In this document: piece by piece, positions 12,683 to 14,432 of the stretch | Position numbering within the stretch: the stretch's first letter is position 1 | Layout of the letters: every line of letters begins with the position of its first letter | NCBI GenBank assembly: GCA_905215625.1 | Contig: CAJMQQ010000062.1 | Coordinates: forward strand, 1-14,432 | Length of the DNA stretch: 14,432 nt | Direction of reading: 5' to 3' | Source: an uncultured bacterium | GTDB taxonomy: Bacteria > Bacillota > Clostridia > Lachnospirales > Lachnospiraceae | Notes under the pieces: model-generated | Database searches by the model: none | Seen by the model: only the letters and a program-made list of their open reading frames with translations | Told to the model about the DNA's origin: nothing | Made by a program: the position numbers and the translations under genes

Positions 12683-14432
12683 TCATTCCTCCGTCATCTG
12701 AATGCTGACCGGAGCTCCCTTTTTCAGGCGAATCCGGCAGTCTAATGCCTGCATACCGCCAACTGGATTAAACATTCTTCCTTTATAGTAGCTGTCTGTT
12801 TCCACCAGAATCCGGGCATCCGCCTGTATACACAAGGTTTTTCCGTTTGCTCTCTGGATTTTCAGTTGGTTTCCATCTGCTGCAACCGTTTCCGTACACT
12901 CAGAAACCACTGGAAGATAGAGCACCGCGTCATGGCCGCAGGAAGTTACGTTCCAGCAGACCTTATCTTCTGCAAATTCATACTGAACCTGAAATTTGCA
13001 GGTTCCTTCCTGTTTTCCGGTTCTTAAAACGCCTTCTGCCTGAACCCGGATCTGTTCCGGCTGTTCCTCATAGGAAACTTTGGCTGTCAGGTCGTTAATA
13101 TTCTCGTAGGTTTCTCCGTCTTCTCCCTGATAGGAGATTCTTGGGGTCTGGCACTTCGGCTCCCCGTTTCTTGTAAGCTGCATATTATTGGGTTCTACTA
13201 ACTGGTAGTCTCCCATTGTTCCGGCAAAAACAGGGCCAAGATCTTTATGCCATAAAAGGGTTACCGCACCGCCGGTTGCATGGCCCCGCTCGCTGTACTC
13301 CACGTCATAATCGGATACGGTTGCCCGCCAGCCGCCTTTTCCAATCAGTCCCACATGAACTGACGGATAATAGCGCAGTCCGTCTCTGGTATCAGACGGC
13401 AGACTGGCTGGCGGCTGTAAGGCGTCCTTTCTGTGCAGGAAGGTGGCAAGGGACTTGACATGACAGAAGGTATGGTGTACACAGGCCGGTTCTTCCTCGC
13501 TGACAAACATAGGGCCGCCATACAGAAGGCCGTCTTTGGTGCAGCGGCGCAAAAGTCCTGTATTTCTCCGGAATGCTTCGGAACACTGGGCATCTTCTGC
13601 CGCCAGGATTCCAAAACCTGCCTGACATCCGTCGGAAGTCCGGCTTCCCCAGTAAGACCACTTGTTGTTTCTGGTTCCCCAGCTGTTGTCCCAGGCGCCG
13701 TCCGGAAGCATAAACTCTAAATGGGTCTTTAACGCAGATTTTGCCTTTTGATAAATTTCTTCATCCTCTTCCATAACCGCATACTGCAAAAGGGCCGGAA
13801 GGGACTCCTCTACATTATATCCCAAATCCACCGGACGGCATCCCTTTGGACTGACTGCTTCCCGCTTTTTTCCTTCTCCGTAAAGCAATCCGTCCTCTGT
13901 GATATGATCTGCCCCAAATACGGCAAGCGTTCTTCCCTTTTGAGAATACTTCTTATCCTTCAGCAGTTTTGCCGCTACCGCCATCGCATAGGCGCAGGTA
14001 ATCGGGTAGTTAATATTTCCACCGATTTCTTCAATATGCAGATACAGATAGTCTGCCATTTCCTGGAAACGGTCTTTCCAGACCGTATATTCCTCTTTGT
14101 CTAAAAGATCTCCAAATGCCAGCAGCGCCTCTCCTAACTGGATTTCAGAAAATACCGTAATCCCTCTCCAGTTGCTGTTGGTATCGTTGTAACAGCAGCC
14201 GTCCCTGCGGAACATATTGCTGCTCCAGGCAAACAGACGTCTGGCGCAGTCTAAATATTTGGAATCTCCGGTTTCTTTTGCCATATACATCATCGGATAG
14301 ATCGCATCGCTGCATCGGCCATGAATCCGTCCGCATGACGGGCACATGATTCCTCCGTAAAATTCCTTATCGTTCCATTCTGTAATCTGCAAAGAAACCA
14401 GACGGTCACACCACTCTTTTAAAAGTTCTTGT
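12683..14432 (-). CDS. Six-hairpin / heparinase-like carbohydrate-active protein (5' end outside window)
   Basis: At least 582 residues are visible. The frame is still open at the right edge, so the true start lies beyond it; a TTG at 14392 is only an internal codon. The first part (to about residue 370) looks like an (alpha/alpha) toroid, with repeated aromatic- and Asp-rich helices (MCPSCGRIHGRCSDAIYP, VDLGYNVEESLPALLQYA, DGAWDNSWGTRNNKWSYWG). The second part is a beta-sandwich with VGLIGKGGWRATVSDYD and GHATGGAVTLLWHKDLGPVF, reminiscent of heparinase II/III-type lyases and related six-hairpin enzymes. It ends two bases before the GH3 start used here, so the pair likely handles one glycan in sequence. 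I cannot name the substrate or say whether it is a lyase or a hydrolase. The visible CPSC pair could bind metal. Confidence 0.6.
   Translation of the reverse strand, partial: QELLKEWCDRLVSLQITEWNDKEFYGGIMCPSCGRIHGRCSDAIYPMMYMAKETGDSKYLDCARRLFAWSSNMFRRDGCCYNDTNSNWRGITVFSEIQLGEALLAFGDLLDKEEYTVWKDRFQEMADYLYLHIEEIGGNINYPITCAYAMAVAAKLLKDKKYSQKGRTLAVFGADHITEDGLLYGEGKKREAVSPKGCRPVDLGYNVEESLPALLQYAVMEEDEEIYQKAKSALKTHLEFMLPDGAWDNSWGTRNNKWSYWGSRTSDGCQAGFGILAAEDAQCSEAFRRNTGLLRRCTKDGLLYGGPMFVSEEEPACVHHTFCHVKSLATFLHRKDALQPPASLPSDTRDGLRYYPSVHVGLIGKGGWRATVSDYDVEYSERGHATGGAVTLLWHKDLGPVFAGTMGDYQLVEPNNMQLTRNGEPKCQTPRISYQGEDGETYENINDLTAKVSYEEQPEQIRVQAEGVLRTGKQEGTCKFQVQYEFAEDKVCWNVTSCGHDAVLYLPVVSECTETVAADGNQLKIQRANGKTLCIQADARILVETDSYYKGRMFNPVGGMQALDCRIRLKKGAPVSIQMTEE

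Overview
The window looks like a chromosomal segment from a gut-type Firmicute, probably Clostridia of the Lachnospiraceae kind. The reasons are strong AGGAGG-type ribosome sites, TTGACA/TATAAT promoters, a mix of PTS and GntR/UTRA sugar regulation, low to medium GC, and the CysE and TtcA-like variants present. The genus is not determined. Genes are short-spaced and often overlap.

Region 1 (1-4062) is a fructoselysine-type (Amadori product) cluster. A minus-strand SIS-domain protein is divergent from a three-gene plus-strand operon: a FrlB-like SIS deglycase, a FrlD-like PfkB kinase whose start overlaps the deglycase stop, and a FrlR-like GntR/UTRA regulator. The 184-bp divergent region holds a perfect TTGACA-17-TATTAT promoter and a set of dyads that are candidate operators. 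No transporter for this cluster is in view. Region 2 (4063-4679) is AT-rich debris with a degraded, frameshifted IS256/mutator-family transposase C-terminus and an unrecognised short reading frame. It marks the end of the cluster.

Region 3 (4680-6259) is a minus-strand pair, cysE followed by a TtcA-like PP-loop sulfurtransferase, joined by an ATGA overlap and preceded by an extended -10 promoter. Region 4 (6343-9925) has a PTS EIIBC permease without a IIA domain (minus), divergent from a ManD/RspA-type enolase-superfamily dehydratase and a second GntR/UTRA regulator (plus). Both directions have clear promoters, and dyads lie between them.

Region 5 (9942-14432) reads on the minus strand: a six-hairpin, heparinase-like protein cut off by the right edge, a cytoplasmic GH3 glycosidase, and a small lipoprotein with a PrcB-like C-terminus. 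The lipoprotein's ribosome-binding site is buried in a long, nearly perfect hairpin.

Taken together, the window holds separate carbohydrate-scavenging modules (glycated amino acids; a PTS sugar or sugar acid; an oligosaccharide) around a conserved sulfur-metabolism pair. I see no RNA genes, CRISPR array or intact mobile element. The most unusual items are the RBS-sequestering hairpin, the pairing of a PTS permease with a sugar-acid dehydratase, and the back-to-back arrangement of two unlike SIS enzymes.
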